64,000 nt of DNA from Catenulispora yoronensis (GCF_039531695.1 NZ_BAAAQN010000020.1:62001-126000), one strand, 5' to 3'; positions 34,112 to 43,267 are shown, counted from the stretch's first letter. Program-made: numbers and translations. The notes: a model not told the origin generated them from the letters alone.

Positions 34112-35338
34112 CTAGGACTTCGTCACCTTCGCGGCCACCTGTGACAGCGGCTCCTGCACCGCCTTCACCGCCGCGGCCAGCTTCGGCTTGTCGGCGTCCT
34201 GGAGCGCGGTGTACAGCACGAAGCCCGAGGGGTTGTCTCCGGTGCGGTAGCCGTCGACGAGCTTGTCCAGCGCGGCGAACGCGTCCGAGATGCGGGTGGT
34301 CAGCGCCGGGTCGATCTTCGTCAGGGCCGGCTTGAGGTCGGCGAAGGCCTGCTCGGAGCCCTCGACGTTGTTCTGGAAGTCCAGCAGGTCGATGTGCGAG
34401 TAGCGCTCCTCCTCGCCGGTGACCTTCGTGCTGGACACCTCGTCGAGCAGTTCCTGCGCGCCGTTGGCCAGCTCGAACGGCTTGTACTCCAGGTTCGCGG
34501 TCAGGCTCTGGAGCTTCTTCAGGTTCACCACCAGGGCGTCGCCGACCGGTGCCAGGCCGTCCAGGCTCTTGTCCTCGAACAGGCCCTTCTCGATCCGGTG
34601 GAATCCGGACCACTCCGCGGCCGGCACGTCGTCGGCGCGCGCGTCGATGGCCTTGTCGAGGTCGTCGGTGCCCACCGCGAAGGACTCGGCGACCGGCTCG
34701 ATCTTCTCGTAGAAGGGCCGGGCCTTCATGTAAGCCTTCTGCGCCGCCGCCAGGTCGCCGCCCTTGAGCGAGGCGGTCAGTGCCTGCGAGGTGTCCACCA
34801 GGTACCCGACCTGCGTGTTGACGTAGGTGGCGTACTCCTTCGTGCCCTGTGCGAGTAGCGTGGCCAGGTCGGCGTCGGCCGGGGCGGCGGCGCTGCCGGT
34901 GACGGTTATGGTCCGCGTCGGCTGGCCCGAGCCGGGGCAGTACAGCGTGTACGAGCCGGCCTCGACGGTGACCGAGAACGAGCCGGAGAACCCGGGCGGC
35001 AGGTTCTCCTTCTCGCCGATGATCCGCTGGCCGCTCTGCAGCTCGATCTCGCTGACGGCGGTCGCGTCCTTGTTCGTGATCTCGAACGTGACCTGCCCGG
35101 CCGGGAACTCGGTGTGGTCCACGGCGCAGCCGCCGGCGGCGGTGACGGTGACGACCGCCTTGTGGGGGTCGCCGGCCGAGGACGACGCGGCGGCCGCGGC
35201 GGCGGGCTGGGAGGAGGACCCGGAGGCCGAGGGCTTCGAGTCCGAGGACTTCGACGAGCTGCAAGCGGTGAGCGCGGCGGCGGCGAGCGCTGTCACGGCG
35301 AGGCCGGTGAGGGTGGTCCGGGCGGTCTGGGCGGACAA
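34112..35338 (-). CDS. efeO: Iron-binding lipoprotein EfeO (cupredoxin + M75 domains)
   Basis: 408-residue lipid-anchored iron-binding protein. The lipobox LTAC has Cys26; a cupredoxin-like domain (about 55-140, ending in a YCPGSG motif) is followed by an imelysin-like M75 domain with HxxE in GFHRIEKG near 245. This two-domain form is the classical EfeO. I chose the TTG at 35338 because AGGAG lies six bases before it and the signal peptide starts there; a longer ATG form adds 14 residues. An iron box is 59 bases upstream, so efeO-efeB can be transcribed separately from efeU. Confidence 0.92.
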   Translation of the reverse strand: MSAQTARTTLTGLAVTALAAAALTACSSSKSSDSKPSASGSSSQPAAAAAASSSAGDPHKAVVTVTAAGGCAVDHTEFPAGQVTFEITNKDATAVSEIELQSGQRIIGEKENLPPGFSGSFSVTVEAGSYTLYCPGSGQPTRTITVTGSAAAPADADLATLLAQGTKEYATYVNTQVGYLVDTSQALTASLKGGDLAAAQKAYMKARPFYEKIEPVAESFAVGTDDLDKAIDARADDVPAAEWSGFHRIEKGLFEDKSLDGLAPVGDALVVNLKKLQSLTANLEYKPFELANGAQELLDEVSSTKVTGEEERYSHIDLLDFQNNVEGSEQAFADLKPALTKIDPALTTRISDAFAALDKLVDGYRTGDNPSGFVLYTALQDADKPKLAAAVKAVQEPLSQVAAKVTKS

Positions 35339-35396
35339 GGCTGGCTCCTGATAGGGATCGGGGAACGACGCGACCTGCAAGGTCAGGCAAGACAGG

Positions 35397-35415
35397 TTAG
35401 GTAAGGCTTGCCTAA
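35397..35415. promoter_or_regulatory. Iron box upstream of efeO
   Basis: TTAGGTAAGGCTTGCCTAA matches 16 of 19 bases of the actinobacterial iron-box consensus. It starts two bases beyond the end of efeU (the efeU stop is 35417-35419) and 59 bases before the efeO start. Confidence 0.85.
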
Positions 35416-35416
35416 G

Positions 35417-37012
35417 TTACACCGGCGTGGACGGGCTCACGGACGGATCGGCCGTGACGTGCGTCACGCGCGGCCCCCGCTTACGGCGGTCCGCCGCGCT
35501 GAGCCAGGCCGCCCAAACGAGTGCCAGGCCTGCGACGGCGGCGCTGAGCCACGCGCCGGTCACGAAGCCGTCCCGGCGCTCCACGGCGGACTGGTCGTGG
35601 CGAGCCGCGGCGGCGGCAGCCTGGGCGGTGGCGGCGGGGAGGGCGTGATCGGCGGCCGCGACCGGCTTGTCGAGCGGCACATCGCCGACCGGCGTGCCGA
35701 CGAAGGTGGCGCGGGTGCTGTCGGTCCATCGCAGGTCGGTGATGCGGGAGGTGCGGGGGTCGACCCAGAGCGTGGTCGTTGTCGTCCTCGTGTAGGTCAC
35801 GTGGACCGCAGCGGCAGACCCGGACTGGCCGGACTGGCCGGACTGGCCGGACTGGTTGGACTGGCCCGACTGATTGGCCCCCCGGACCCCGAGCGGCAGC
35901 CGCCCGCCGTTGAGCGTCGCGGCCTGTTCGTAGGTGAGCTCGGCGGGTCGGTCGGTGGCCGGCGCGGTGCTGGTGGCGGTGTAGACGTACGTCGACAGGC
36001 CGTTGTGGTCTTCGGTCCCGCTGCGCTGCGCCGTCACGCTGCCAGGCGCACCGTCCGTCGCCATGGCGCCCAGCGAGAACGTCGCCGTGGCGGCCGGAGG
36101 ATCGGCCGGCCGGACCGTCGGCGCGGCGAACGCCAGCACCGCGGTGGTGACGGCCCCGGCTCCGGCGACCGCCAGCCCGGTGCGGATCAGGGTCCGGGTG
36201 GCGGGCGTCCGCTGCGGGGGCCACGCGATGTAGAGCCCGATCGGGACCAGGTACACCAGCCAGCCGACCGCCTCGATCAACGCCGGATGGCTCTGGATCC
36301 CGAGCATCCCGGTGAGGAGGGCCGACTGGACCGAGCCGGGGCGCACCACGCTGCTGAGGTCGACGGTCGACTGCTGCCCGGCGTTGAGCCACCCCGCCTC
36401 GTGCGCGGTGCGCAGCGCGCTGGCGACGAGGCCGGCGGCGACCAGGACCAGCACGATCCCGGTGGCGCGGAAGAACTTCGACAGGTTCAGGCGCACGCCG
36501 CCGCGATAGATGCCGTAGCCGAGCAGCACGGCGACCGCGATTCCGGCGACCGCGCCGCCGCCGGCCTGCGCGGTGTTGTCGGACTCGTGGAAGGCGGCGA
36601 GGAGGAAGACGACCGTCTCGAACCCTTCGCGCAGGACGGCGAGGAAGGCCATGAGCACCATGGCGCGTCCCGCGGTGCCCTGCTCCAGGGCCTGCGCGGC
36701 GAGACCTTCGAGTTGCTTCTTGAGCTCGCGGGAGTGGCGGCGCATCCACACGACCATGTACGTGACCATGCCGACGGCGAGGACGCCGATGACGGTCTCC
36801 AGACCCTCCTGCTGCTTCTGGGGGAGGTCGGCGGAGGCGGCCTCCAGGCCGATACCCACGGCGACGCAGAGAAGAACGGCCGCCGCGACGCCCGCGTACA
36901 TCCAGCGGAGCAGGTCTCGACGGCCCTGCTGCCCGAGGAACGCGGCGATGATGCCGACTATGAGGGCGGCTTCTAGTCCTTCCCGGAGGCCGATGACGAA
37001 GGTGGGGAGCAT
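35417..37012 (-). CDS. efeU: FTR1-family iron permease EfeU with extra C-terminal domain
   Basis: 531 residues, nearly twice the usual EfeU. Residues 1-270 are a normal FTR1 permease with the two iron-binding REGxE motifs (R10EGLE14 and R128EGFE132) and about seven membrane helices. Residues about 300-500 form a soluble domain containing YVYTATSTAP, LTYEQAATLNGGRLPLGV, and TTTTTLWVDPRTSRITDLRW; this resembles the actinobacterial DUF3068 family. A final membrane helix (about 505-525) anchors it. A Gln/Ser/Gly repeat interrupts the domain near 387-405. The ATG at 37012 starts the REGLE-containing helix as expected. Confidence 0.88.
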   Translation of the reverse strand: MLPTFVIGLREGLEAALIVGIIAAFLGQQGRRDLLRWMYAGVAAAVLLCVAVGIGLEAASADLPQKQQEGLETVIGVLAVGMVTYMVVWMRRHSRELKKQLEGLAAQALEQGTAGRAMVLMAFLAVLREGFETVVFLLAAFHESDNTAQAGGGAVAGIAVAVLLGYGIYRGGVRLNLSKFFRATGIVLVLVAAGLVASALRTAHEAGWLNAGQQSTVDLSSVVRPGSVQSALLTGMLGIQSHPALIEAVGWLVYLVPIGLYIAWPPQRTPATRTLIRTGLAVAGAGAVTTAVLAFAAPTVRPADPPAATATFSLGAMATDGAPGSVTAQRSGTEDHNGLSTYVYTATSTAPATDRPAELTYEQAATLNGGRLPLGVRGANQSGQSNQSGQSGQSGQSGSAAAVHVTYTRTTTTTLWVDPRTSRITDLRWTDSTRATFVGTPVGDVPLDKPVAAADHALPAATAQAAAAAARHDQSAVERRDGFVTGAWLSAAVAGLALVWAAWLSAADRRKRGPRVTHVTADPSVSPSTPV

Positions 37013-37078
37013 CCGTGTGGTCCAGCTTTCCGGGACGGTGGGCTAGCCGCGGCGCGCGCACGCCGCGACTCAGGCAAG

Positions 37079-37114
37079 GTGAGGCATGCCTATGTTAGGG
37101 AACCCTTCCCTAAC
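37079..37114. promoter_or_regulatory. Iron-box-like sites upstream of efeU
   Basis: GTTAGGGAA and TTCCCTAAC (37094-37114) are a perfect 9-bp inverted repeat with a three-base centre, and agree with 13 of 19 iron-box positions. A weaker TGAGGCATGCCTA half-symmetric element sits just before it. The pair is about 70-100 bases before the efeU ATG. Confidence 0.6.
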
Positions 37115-37129
37115 TGGAAAGACCGGGGT

Positions 37130-37642
37130 CTAGGACCACTCGGTACGCGCGCTGTAAATGAAGTCCGCCTGCCCCTCCTGCTGCGGACCCTGGACCACGA
37201 GCGCGTCCCCTGACCTGGCGAACAACCACCGGCGAGCGACCCGCTTGTGCCGACCGCCCCACTCCTCGCGCAGCACACGCCGCCGCAGTATGTCTTCGAA
37301 CCACGAGGCCGTGCGCTCGGCGAGTTCCTCCGGCGCACCGCCGGCAGTCAGCCGATCCGGACTCGGAGCCGCCGGCAGGACGAAGTGCTGACTGCTCACC
37401 CGGTCCGCGCGCACCGTGATCCCGTCGTAGTGGGCAGCCAGCGTCAGCAGCGAACAGTGGTGATCAGTGTCGACAAGATCGGCGAAGACGACGAGGCACC
37501 CGTCATGCTCGTCCACAGGCCGCAGATCGGCACGAGCATCACGCGGCCAAGAACGGATGCGCTCATGCCACGCGATGAGAAACGCCAACTGGTCGGCGTC
37601 GAGTCCGGCCGCGACATGGGCGATCCACTGGTCGTCATCCAC
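37130..37642 (-). CDS. Hypothetical protein
   Basis: 170-residue soluble protein with no signal peptide or membrane segment. It is rich in Asp, Arg and His and contains DEHDGCLVVFADLVDTDHHCSLLTLAAHYDG and a C-terminal RRWLFARSGDALVV. I do not recognise the family. The codon bias is normal for the window. It lies between the efeU promoter and a decayed monooxygenase gene, so context says little. Confidence 0.6.
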   Translation of the reverse strand: MDDDQWIAHVAAGLDADQLAFLIAWHERIRSWPRDARADLRPVDEHDGCLVVFADLVDTDHHCSLLTLAAHYDGITVRADRVSSQHFVLPAAPSPDRLTAGGAPEELAERTASWFEDILRRRVLREEWGGRHKRVARRWLFARSGDALVVQGPQQEGQADFIYSARTEWS

Positions 37643-37665
37643 GGGCTTAGCGTAGGGCTGTCGCG

Positions 37666-38334
37666 GTGGGGGACTACTGCTTCTGGATCCCCCGAGTCGG
37701 CGAGAGTCAGGCTTCTTCGGACTTGAGCGAGCCGCGATCGCCTACCGCCTCCGCAGCCTCCACCCCGGCCGTCGCCGCCTCCGCCACCTCCGCCGCCCTC
37801 GCCTCCCCGATCGCCACCATCGCCCGCGCGAACCGCGGAATCTGGCTCACCAGCGGCGGCACCACGGTGTGGACCTCCAGCCTCGCCGGCAAGGAGTTCG
37901 GCCGGCTCCGGACCTGGTACACCCACCCGGCCTGGCAGGCCGAGCACGACCTGGCGTCCGCCACCGCCATCTGCGACCTGCCGCAGGACCGCCTGGAGCC
38001 GATTCTGGTGACGGCGGCCGGGCTGCGCGGCGCCACCCAGCTGCTCAACACCGAGTTCCGGACCTTCGCCCAGGACGCCGAGGGCGTGACCGCCCAGGTG
38101 GCCGACCGGGTGACCGTCCTCACCGGTCCTTCCGGTGCCCAGGACTGGAAGGCGGCGGCGGCGAAGGCCGAGGCCGAGCTCGGATTCGAGGTGGCGGTGC
38201 ACTCGATCGGCTTCGGCGGTGATTATCAGGATACGTATGGCACCTTCGGCCGGGGCGTCGGCATCGCCGGGGACGGTGCCCTGCTGGTCCGGCCGGACCA
38301 CATGGTCGGTTGGCACGCCGAGGACTCCGGCTAG
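37666..38334 (+). pseudogene. Decayed flavin-dependent aromatic monooxygenase (FAD_binding_3 type)
   Basis: The frame encodes recognisable pieces of a large FAD monooxygenase: TTVWTSSLAGKEFGRLRTWYTHP and CDLPQDRLEPILVTAAGLRGATQLLNTEF from the middle, then directly LTGPSGAQDW ... TYGTFGRGVGIAGDGALLVRPDHMVGWHA from the far C-terminus. The N-terminal GxGxxG dinucleotide-binding part is absent and several hundred central residues are deleted. The upstream part before about 37840 looks random. A normal member has 500-550 residues, against about 220 here. I take it as a remnant rather than a small functional protein. Confidence 0.7.
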
Positions 38335-38383
38335 GCCGGCCGGCTGACGGAGGTGCTCAGGCGGTTGCTCAGCCGATGACCGG

Positions 38384-38414
38384 GTGCATATGCGTGCATG
38401 CGTACATGCATGCG
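38384..38414. other. 31-bp alternating purine-pyrimidine tract
   Basis: Every base from 38384 to 38414 alternates purine and pyrimidine, made of TGCATG/CGTACA-type steps. Such tracts can adopt Z-DNA. It lies between the pseudogene and the xylanase stop. Confidence 0.6.
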
Positions 38415-38531
38415 AGCCGGTGGCGCAGCGCAAGCAGCTGACGCAGCGAAAGGCGACGGCTGCAAGGAGATACGGTCCCCGCAGCCGCCGCGCTTTCACC
38501 GAATTCGTTCGTCGGGTCCAGTGCTATCGGG

Positions 38532-40070
38532 CTACCCGATGCTGCACGCCTGACCGTTCAAGCTGAACGAAGTCGGAGCGCCCGTGTTCCCGGTGTGGGT
38601 CGCCTGGAAACCGATGTTCACCGACCCGCCGACCGGAATCGTCGCGTCGTAGCTCAGGTTCGTCGCGGTGACCTGGCCCGAGCTCGGGTTGTAGGCGGCG
38701 TTCCAGCCGTTGGTGATGGTCTGGCCTGCGGCCAGCGGGAACACCAGGCTCCAGCCGGTCACCGCCGAGGATCCGGTGTTGGTGATCGTGATGCTCTCGG
38801 TCAGCCCGGTGTTCCACGCGTTCACGGCGTCCGCCACCTTGCACGCCCCGCCGCCCGGCGCGGAGCTCGACGGGGACGACGGCGGTGTCGACGGCGTGGT
38901 CGACGGCGGTGTCGACGGCGTCGTCGGCGTCGACGAACTCGAACCCGTCGACCCTCCGAGCGCCGCCACGAGCGCGTTGTAGGCGGGCTTCGGCTGGTAG
39001 TTCTGGTCGTACATCGTCGCCGAGCCGTAGCCGGAGAAGAACCCCGGGATCCAGGAGTCCGCGTCCCCGACCCCCCACTGCGAGACACCGACGCAGCGGG
39101 TCACGGCCAGGCAGTCGTTCTGCACCGCCGCGAAGTCGGTGGCCTGCTGCGCCAGGTTCGCGCTGCTGGCCGGCAGCTGGATCCGGTCGTCGAGCTCGGT
39201 CACCGCGACGTCCAGGCCGAGCGCGGCGAAGCGGGCCATGTTGGCCTGCATCGTGGAGGGCACCTGGCCGAGGATGAAGTGGCTTTCCAGGCCGATGCCG
39301 TTGATCGGCACCCCCTGCGAGATCAGCGACTGCACCAGCGAGTAGAGCGCGTTGCTCTTGGCGTTCTCACCCTCGATGTTGTAGTCGTTCAGATAGAGCT
39401 TGGCGTTCGGGTCGGCGGCGTGCGCCGTGCGCAGGGCGTCGGCGATGTAGCCGGAGCCCATGGCGTTGTAGAACGCGTCCTGCCGCAGCGTGCCGTCGTC
39501 GTTGTACGGCTCGTTGACCACGTCCCAGGAGTAGACCTGGCCCTTGTAGTGCGTGGCCTCGGTGGTGATGTGCGCCTCCATGGCCGCCTGCACCTGGTTC
39601 GTCGGCAGGCTCGACACCCACGACGGCAGCTGGCTGTGCCACACCAGGTTGTGCCCGCGCACCCGCATCGAGTGCGCGACCGCGTAGCTGACCAGGGCGT
39701 CGCCGGGGCCGAAGTTGTAGCTGCCGTTCGAGGGCTCCGTGGTGTCCCACTTCATCTCGTTGCCCGGCGTCATCATGTCGAACTGGGCGTTGGCGACGCT
39801 GGTGAGCGTGGAGTTGCTCAGGTTCGACTGGGTCAGCGCGGTGCCGAAGTACTTGCCCTTGGCCTCGGCCAGGGACTTCAGCGAGGTGGCGGCGGCCGCC
39901 GGCTTCACCAGGGCCAGGCTGCCGGCCAGCGCGGCGCTGGCGACGACCGCCGTGACCGCGGCCAGCTTGCGCGAGCGGGTCCGGCCGCCTGGACCCGCGG
40001 CCCGGCCCGGCGCCGGTTCCGGTTCCGGTTCCGGATCCGGGTTTCTCCGGACGCTGAGATCGGTGTGCAT
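38532..40070 (-). CDS. Secreted GH10 endo-beta-1,4-xylanase with CBM2
   Basis: 512-residue exported xylanase. A signal sequence at about 33-61 follows an unusual charged Pro/Glu N-tail (PDPEPEPEPAP). The GH10 domain (about 62-370) has acid/base Glu187 in VVNEPYND and nucleophile Glu292 in AVTELDDR. A Ser/Thr/Pro linker leads to a C-terminal CBM2 (about 407-512; ACKVADAVNAWNTGL ... NGQACSIG, with its flanking cysteines). AAGGAGT precedes the ATG at 40070. The start is 17 bases after the second permease gene, so the xylanase is the last gene of the sugar-uptake operon. Confidence 0.94.
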   Translation of the reverse strand: MHTDLSVRRNPDPEPEPEPAPGRAAGPGGRTRSRKLAAVTAVVASAALAGSLALVKPAAAATSLKSLAEAKGKYFGTALTQSNLSNSTLTSVANAQFDMMTPGNEMKWDTTEPSNGSYNFGPGDALVSYAVAHSMRVRGHNLVWHSQLPSWVSSLPTNQVQAAMEAHITTEATHYKGQVYSWDVVNEPYNDDGTLRQDAFYNAMGSGYIADALRTAHAADPNAKLYLNDYNIEGENAKSNALYSLVQSLISQGVPINGIGLESHFILGQVPSTMQANMARFAALGLDVAVTELDDRIQLPASSANLAQQATDFAAVQNDCLAVTRCVGVSQWGVGDADSWIPGFFSGYGSATMYDQNYQPKPAYNALVAALGGSTGSSSSTPTTPSTPPSTTPSTPPSSPSSSAPGGGACKVADAVNAWNTGLTESITITNTGSSAVTGWSLVFPLAAGQTITNGWNAAYNPSSGQVTATNLSYDATIPVGGSVNIGFQATHTGNTGAPTSFSLNGQACSIG

Positions 40071-40087
40071 GTGTCCACTCCTTCCAC

Positions 40088-40966
40088 TCAACCCTTGACG
40101 GCCCCGGTCAGGCCGCCCACCACCCGCCGCTCGGCGAAGGCCAGGAAGACCACCGCCGGGACGATCGACAGCGCGGTGAACGCCATGACCTTGGCGGTGT
40201 CCTGGGAATACTGGGACTGATACGTGGCCACTCCCAGCGGCAGGGTGAAGTGCCGCGGATCGTCGAAGACCAGCAGCGGCAACAGATAGCTGTTCCAACT
40301 CGTCACGAACGCCAGGACCGAGACCGTCGCCAGCCCCGGGCCGGACAGCGGCAGCACGATCCGCCAGAAGAAGCCGAGGCGGCCGGTGCCGTCGATCACG
40401 GCGGCGTCCTGGAGTTCGGTGGGGATCGCGGCCAGGAACGGCCGCAGGATCACGATCGTCACCGGCAGCGAGAACGCGGCCTCGGCGACTCCGAGCCCGT
40501 AGACGTTCTCCAGCAGGCCCAGGTGGGACATCCACAGCCGCAGCGGCAGGGCCGCGACGGCCGGCGGCAGCAGCAGGCCCAGAACGTAGAAGCCGTAAAG
40601 CCATTCCCGTCCGGCGAAGGAGTACCGCGCCAGTGCGAAGGCCGCCATCGCGCCGCAGACCACGGCCAGCCCGGTCGCGGTGACGGCGACCTGGGCGCTG
40701 TTGCCGAGGAACGTCCAGAACTGGGAGTCGCCCAGGATGCCGGTGTAGTTCCGCCACCGCCACGGGCTCGGCCAGCCCACGGCGTCGTCGTTGATCTGCG
40801 CGGTGCTGCGGAAGCCGTCGACGGCCACGAACAGCAGCGGGAGCAGGACCAGGCCGGCGACGACGGCGGCCGCGGCGTAGGCCGCGACGGTCGCGCCCGA
40901 GCGCCGCCGGCGCCGTCCGGTGGTCTCGGCGGCGCGGGACCGGACCGCCTGCATCGTGGTGGCCAC
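40088..40966 (-). CDS. Carbohydrate ABC permease, MalG/BxlG type
   Basis: 292-residue inner permease with six membrane segments and the EAA loop ELQDAAVIDGTGRLGFFWRIVLPL that docks the ATPase. It belongs to CUT1 transporters for oligosaccharides. The GTG at 40966 has GAGG upstream and lies seven bases after the stop of the first permease. No ATPase gene is in the operon; a shared MsiK-type ATPase elsewhere is usual in such systems. Genes around it point to xylo-oligosaccharides. Confidence 0.92.
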   Translation of the reverse strand: MATTMQAVRSRAAETTGRRRRRSGATVAAYAAAAVVAGLVLLPLLFVAVDGFRSTAQINDDAVGWPSPWRWRNYTGILGDSQFWTFLGNSAQVAVTATGLAVVCGAMAAFALARYSFAGREWLYGFYVLGLLLPPAVAALPLRLWMSHLGLLENVYGLGVAEAAFSLPVTIVILRPFLAAIPTELQDAAVIDGTGRLGFFWRIVLPLSGPGLATVSVLAFVTSWNSYLLPLLVFDDPRHFTLPLGVATYQSQYSQDTAKVMAFTALSIVPAVVFLAFAERRVVGGLTGAVKG

Positions 40967-40973
40967 CGCTGCC

Positions 40974-41891
40974 TCACCCCGCGGCCCGGGTGAGGGCGCC
41001 CTCGGTGTCCCGCCGCAGCACATAGCGCTGATACAGCAGGGCGAAGGCGAAACAGACCACGAACACGATCACCGACACCGCGCTGCCGTAGCCGTACTCG
41101 TTGCCGCGGTAGCCGTGGTCGATCATGTAGGTGACCATGGTCGTGGAGGCGTGCGCCGGTCCGCCCAGCGTCATGATCCACACCAGGTCGAACAGTTGCA
41201 GCGAGCCGATCACCGACAGGAAGACCCAGATCCGGATCGTCGGCCCGAGCAGCGGCACCACCACCAGCCGCGTGGTCTGCCACGGCGAGGCGCCGTCGAT
41301 GGCCGCGGCCTCGCGCAGCTCGCCGGGCACCGCTTGCAGCCCGGCCAGCAGCAGGATGACGCCGAACCCGAGGTACTTCCAGGTGATCACCACGAACAGG
41401 ACGTAGAAGACGATGCCCGGGTCGGCCAGCCAGCCGTGGACCAGCGAGCCGAGCCCGAAGGCGCGCAGCGTCCGGTCCACGAAGCCGTCCGGCGAGAGCA
41501 TCAGGGTCCAGACGATCGCCGCCGTCGCCTCGGAGAGCAGGTACGGCGCGAAGACGATGACGCGGAACACCGAGCGGCCGCGCATCCGGCGGTTCAGCAG
41601 CAGCGCCAGCGCCAGCACGATCGGGAGCTGGAGCACCAGGGACAGTCCCACCAGCACCAGGTTGTGCCGCACCGCGGTCCGGAAGACCGAGCCGGTGAGC
41701 GCGTCGGTGTAGTTCTTCAGGCCGACGAAGTCGCTCAGCGGCCCGAAGCCGTTCCAGGTGTAGAGGCTGTAGTAGACCGCGATCCCGATCGGCGCGATGA
41801 CGAAGGCGAGGAACAGCACCGTGGCCGGGCTCAGCAGGACCAGCAGCTCGGCCCGGCGCCGCGGGGCCGGATGTGCTCGGCCCACGCTCAC
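40974..41891 (-). CDS. Carbohydrate ABC permease, MalF/BxlF type
   Basis: 305-residue permease with six membrane segments and the EAA loop GELREAAAIDGASPWQTTRLVVVPLL. It pairs with the downstream MalG-type subunit. The GTG at 41891 overlaps the binding-protein stop by four bases. Confidence 0.92.
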   Translation of the reverse strand: MSVGRAHPAPRRRAELLVLLSPATVLFLAFVIAPIGIAVYYSLYTWNGFGPLSDFVGLKNYTDALTGSVFRTAVRHNLVLVGLSLVLQLPIVLALALLLNRRMRGRSVFRVIVFAPYLLSEATAAIVWTLMLSPDGFVDRTLRAFGLGSLVHGWLADPGIVFYVLFVVITWKYLGFGVILLLAGLQAVPGELREAAAIDGASPWQTTRLVVVPLLGPTIRIWVFLSVIGSLQLFDLVWIMTLGGPAHASTTMVTYMIDHGYRGNEYGYGSAVSVIVFVVCFAFALLYQRYVLRRDTEGALTRAAG

Positions 41892-43267
41892 TTGTCGCTG
41901 CCCGAGGACGCCTTGCTCACCGAGTCGATGATCGACTGCGTGCTGCCCTTGCCGGCGAAGAAGTCGGCGACCGCGGAGTCCAGCGCCTGTCCGACGTTCG
42001 TCGGCATGGCGATGTCGAAGTAGGTCTGGATGTAAGAGGCCGAATGGCTGTACTGGAAAGCCGATTGCAGCGCCGGGTCGGTCAGCGACGAGGCCGCCGC
42101 CGGGTTCACCGGCAGGCCGATGCCCTGGGCCGCGATCTGGCTCTGGACGTCCTGGTCGTCGAGGTACTTCAGGAAGTCGGCGCAGGCCGCCGGCGCTCCG
42201 ACGGTGCAGGAGAAGCCGTCGCCGCCGCCGAGCGCGACGCCGGGGTCGCCCTGGCCGCCGGTGACCGCGGGGAACGGGAACCAGCCGACCTCGGAGGCCA
42301 GGTTCTTGTCGGAGGTCAGCGACGTCATCGTGCCGAGCTCCCAGTCGCCTTGCAGCTCCATCGCCGCCTTGCCGTTGGCCAGCAGGCCCGCGGAGCTGCC
42401 GGCGCCCTGCTGGGCCGGGGTGCCGAGGAACGAGTCCTGGAACGGCTTCGTGGCCAGGAACGCCGTCAGGTCGTCGCCGGCCCGCTTCCAGCAGCCGTCG
42501 GTGAGCTTCAGCGCCGGTATCTGGGTCTTGAGCGTGTTCAGCGAGCACTCGCGGACGGCGAAGTACTCCCACCAGAAGGCGTCGGGCCAGCGGTCCTTGC
42601 TGCCGATCGAGATCGGGGCCAGGCCGGCGCTCTTGAGCTTGGCCACGTCGGCGTTCAGGTCGTCGAGGGTGGCCGGGGGAGCGGTGATGCCGGCCTGGGC
42701 GAACAGGTCCTTGCGATACCAGAACCCGACGACGTGCAGGTCGTAGGGGACGCCGTACTGCTTGCCGTTCACCTGCCAGGCCGCGGCCGCCGGACCGAGC
42801 TGCGAGACCCAGCCCGAGGTGGCCGCGCTCAGGTCCAGGACCTTGCCGGAGCTGAGCTGACTGGCCTCCTGGCCGCCGCCCCACTGCTGGTAGATGGTCG
42901 GGAAGTCAGAACCCTGCAACGCCAGCGGCACCTTGGTCTGGAACTGCTCGTTCTGGATCGGGTCGACCTTGATCGTGACGTTCGGGTGCGCCGCGTGGTA
43001 GGCGTCGGCGGCGTGCTGCCACACGGTCAGCAGCGGGTCGGAGGTGCCGTTGTGCCACCACGTCATGGTGGCCGCGGCGTCCGCGTTCGAGGTGGTGCCC
43101 GGGGTCGGGGCCGAGGCCGAGCCGGAGCTCGCGGCCGTTGCGGGGTTCGAACTCGTCGAGCCGGCCGAGCCCTGGGGGCTCGGCGAACCGCTGCCGCAGG
43201 CGGCCGCGCTCAGCGCGGCGGCGGTGGCGAGGACGAGGGCTGCGATACGGGAATTGCGGATGCTCAT
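41888..43267 (-). CDS. Sugar ABC transporter substrate-binding lipoprotein (BxlE-like)
   Basis: 459-residue extracellular sugar-binding lipoprotein, lipobox SAAAC with Cys24, followed by a Ser/Gly/Ala linker and a CUT1 binding fold (TMTWWHNGTSDPLLTVWQ, LQGDWELGTMTSL). First gene of an operon ending in a xylanase. The ATG at 43267 has AGGAGTG nine bases upstream. Xylo-oligosaccharide binding is inferred from the GH10 and GH3 neighbours. Expression is probably controlled by the LacI protein at the palindrome 100 bases upstream. Confidence 0.9.
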   Translation of the reverse strand: MSIRNSRIAALVLATAAALSAAACGSGSPSPQGSAGSTSSNPATAASSGSASAPTPGTTSNADAAATMTWWHNGTSDPLLTVWQHAADAYHAAHPNVTIKVDPIQNEQFQTKVPLALQGSDFPTIYQQWGGGQEASQLSSGKVLDLSAATSGWVSQLGPAAAAWQVNGKQYGVPYDLHVVGFWYRKDLFAQAGITAPPATLDDLNADVAKLKSAGLAPISIGSKDRWPDAFWWEYFAVRECSLNTLKTQIPALKLTDGCWKRAGDDLTAFLATKPFQDSFLGTPAQQGAGSSAGLLANGKAAMELQGDWELGTMTSLTSDKNLASEVGWFPFPAVTGGQGDPGVALGGGDGFSCTVGAPAACADFLKYLDDQDVQSQIAAQGIGLPVNPAAASSLTDPALQSAFQYSHSASYIQTYFDIAMPTNVGQALDSAVADFFAGKGSTQSIIDSVSKASSGSDK

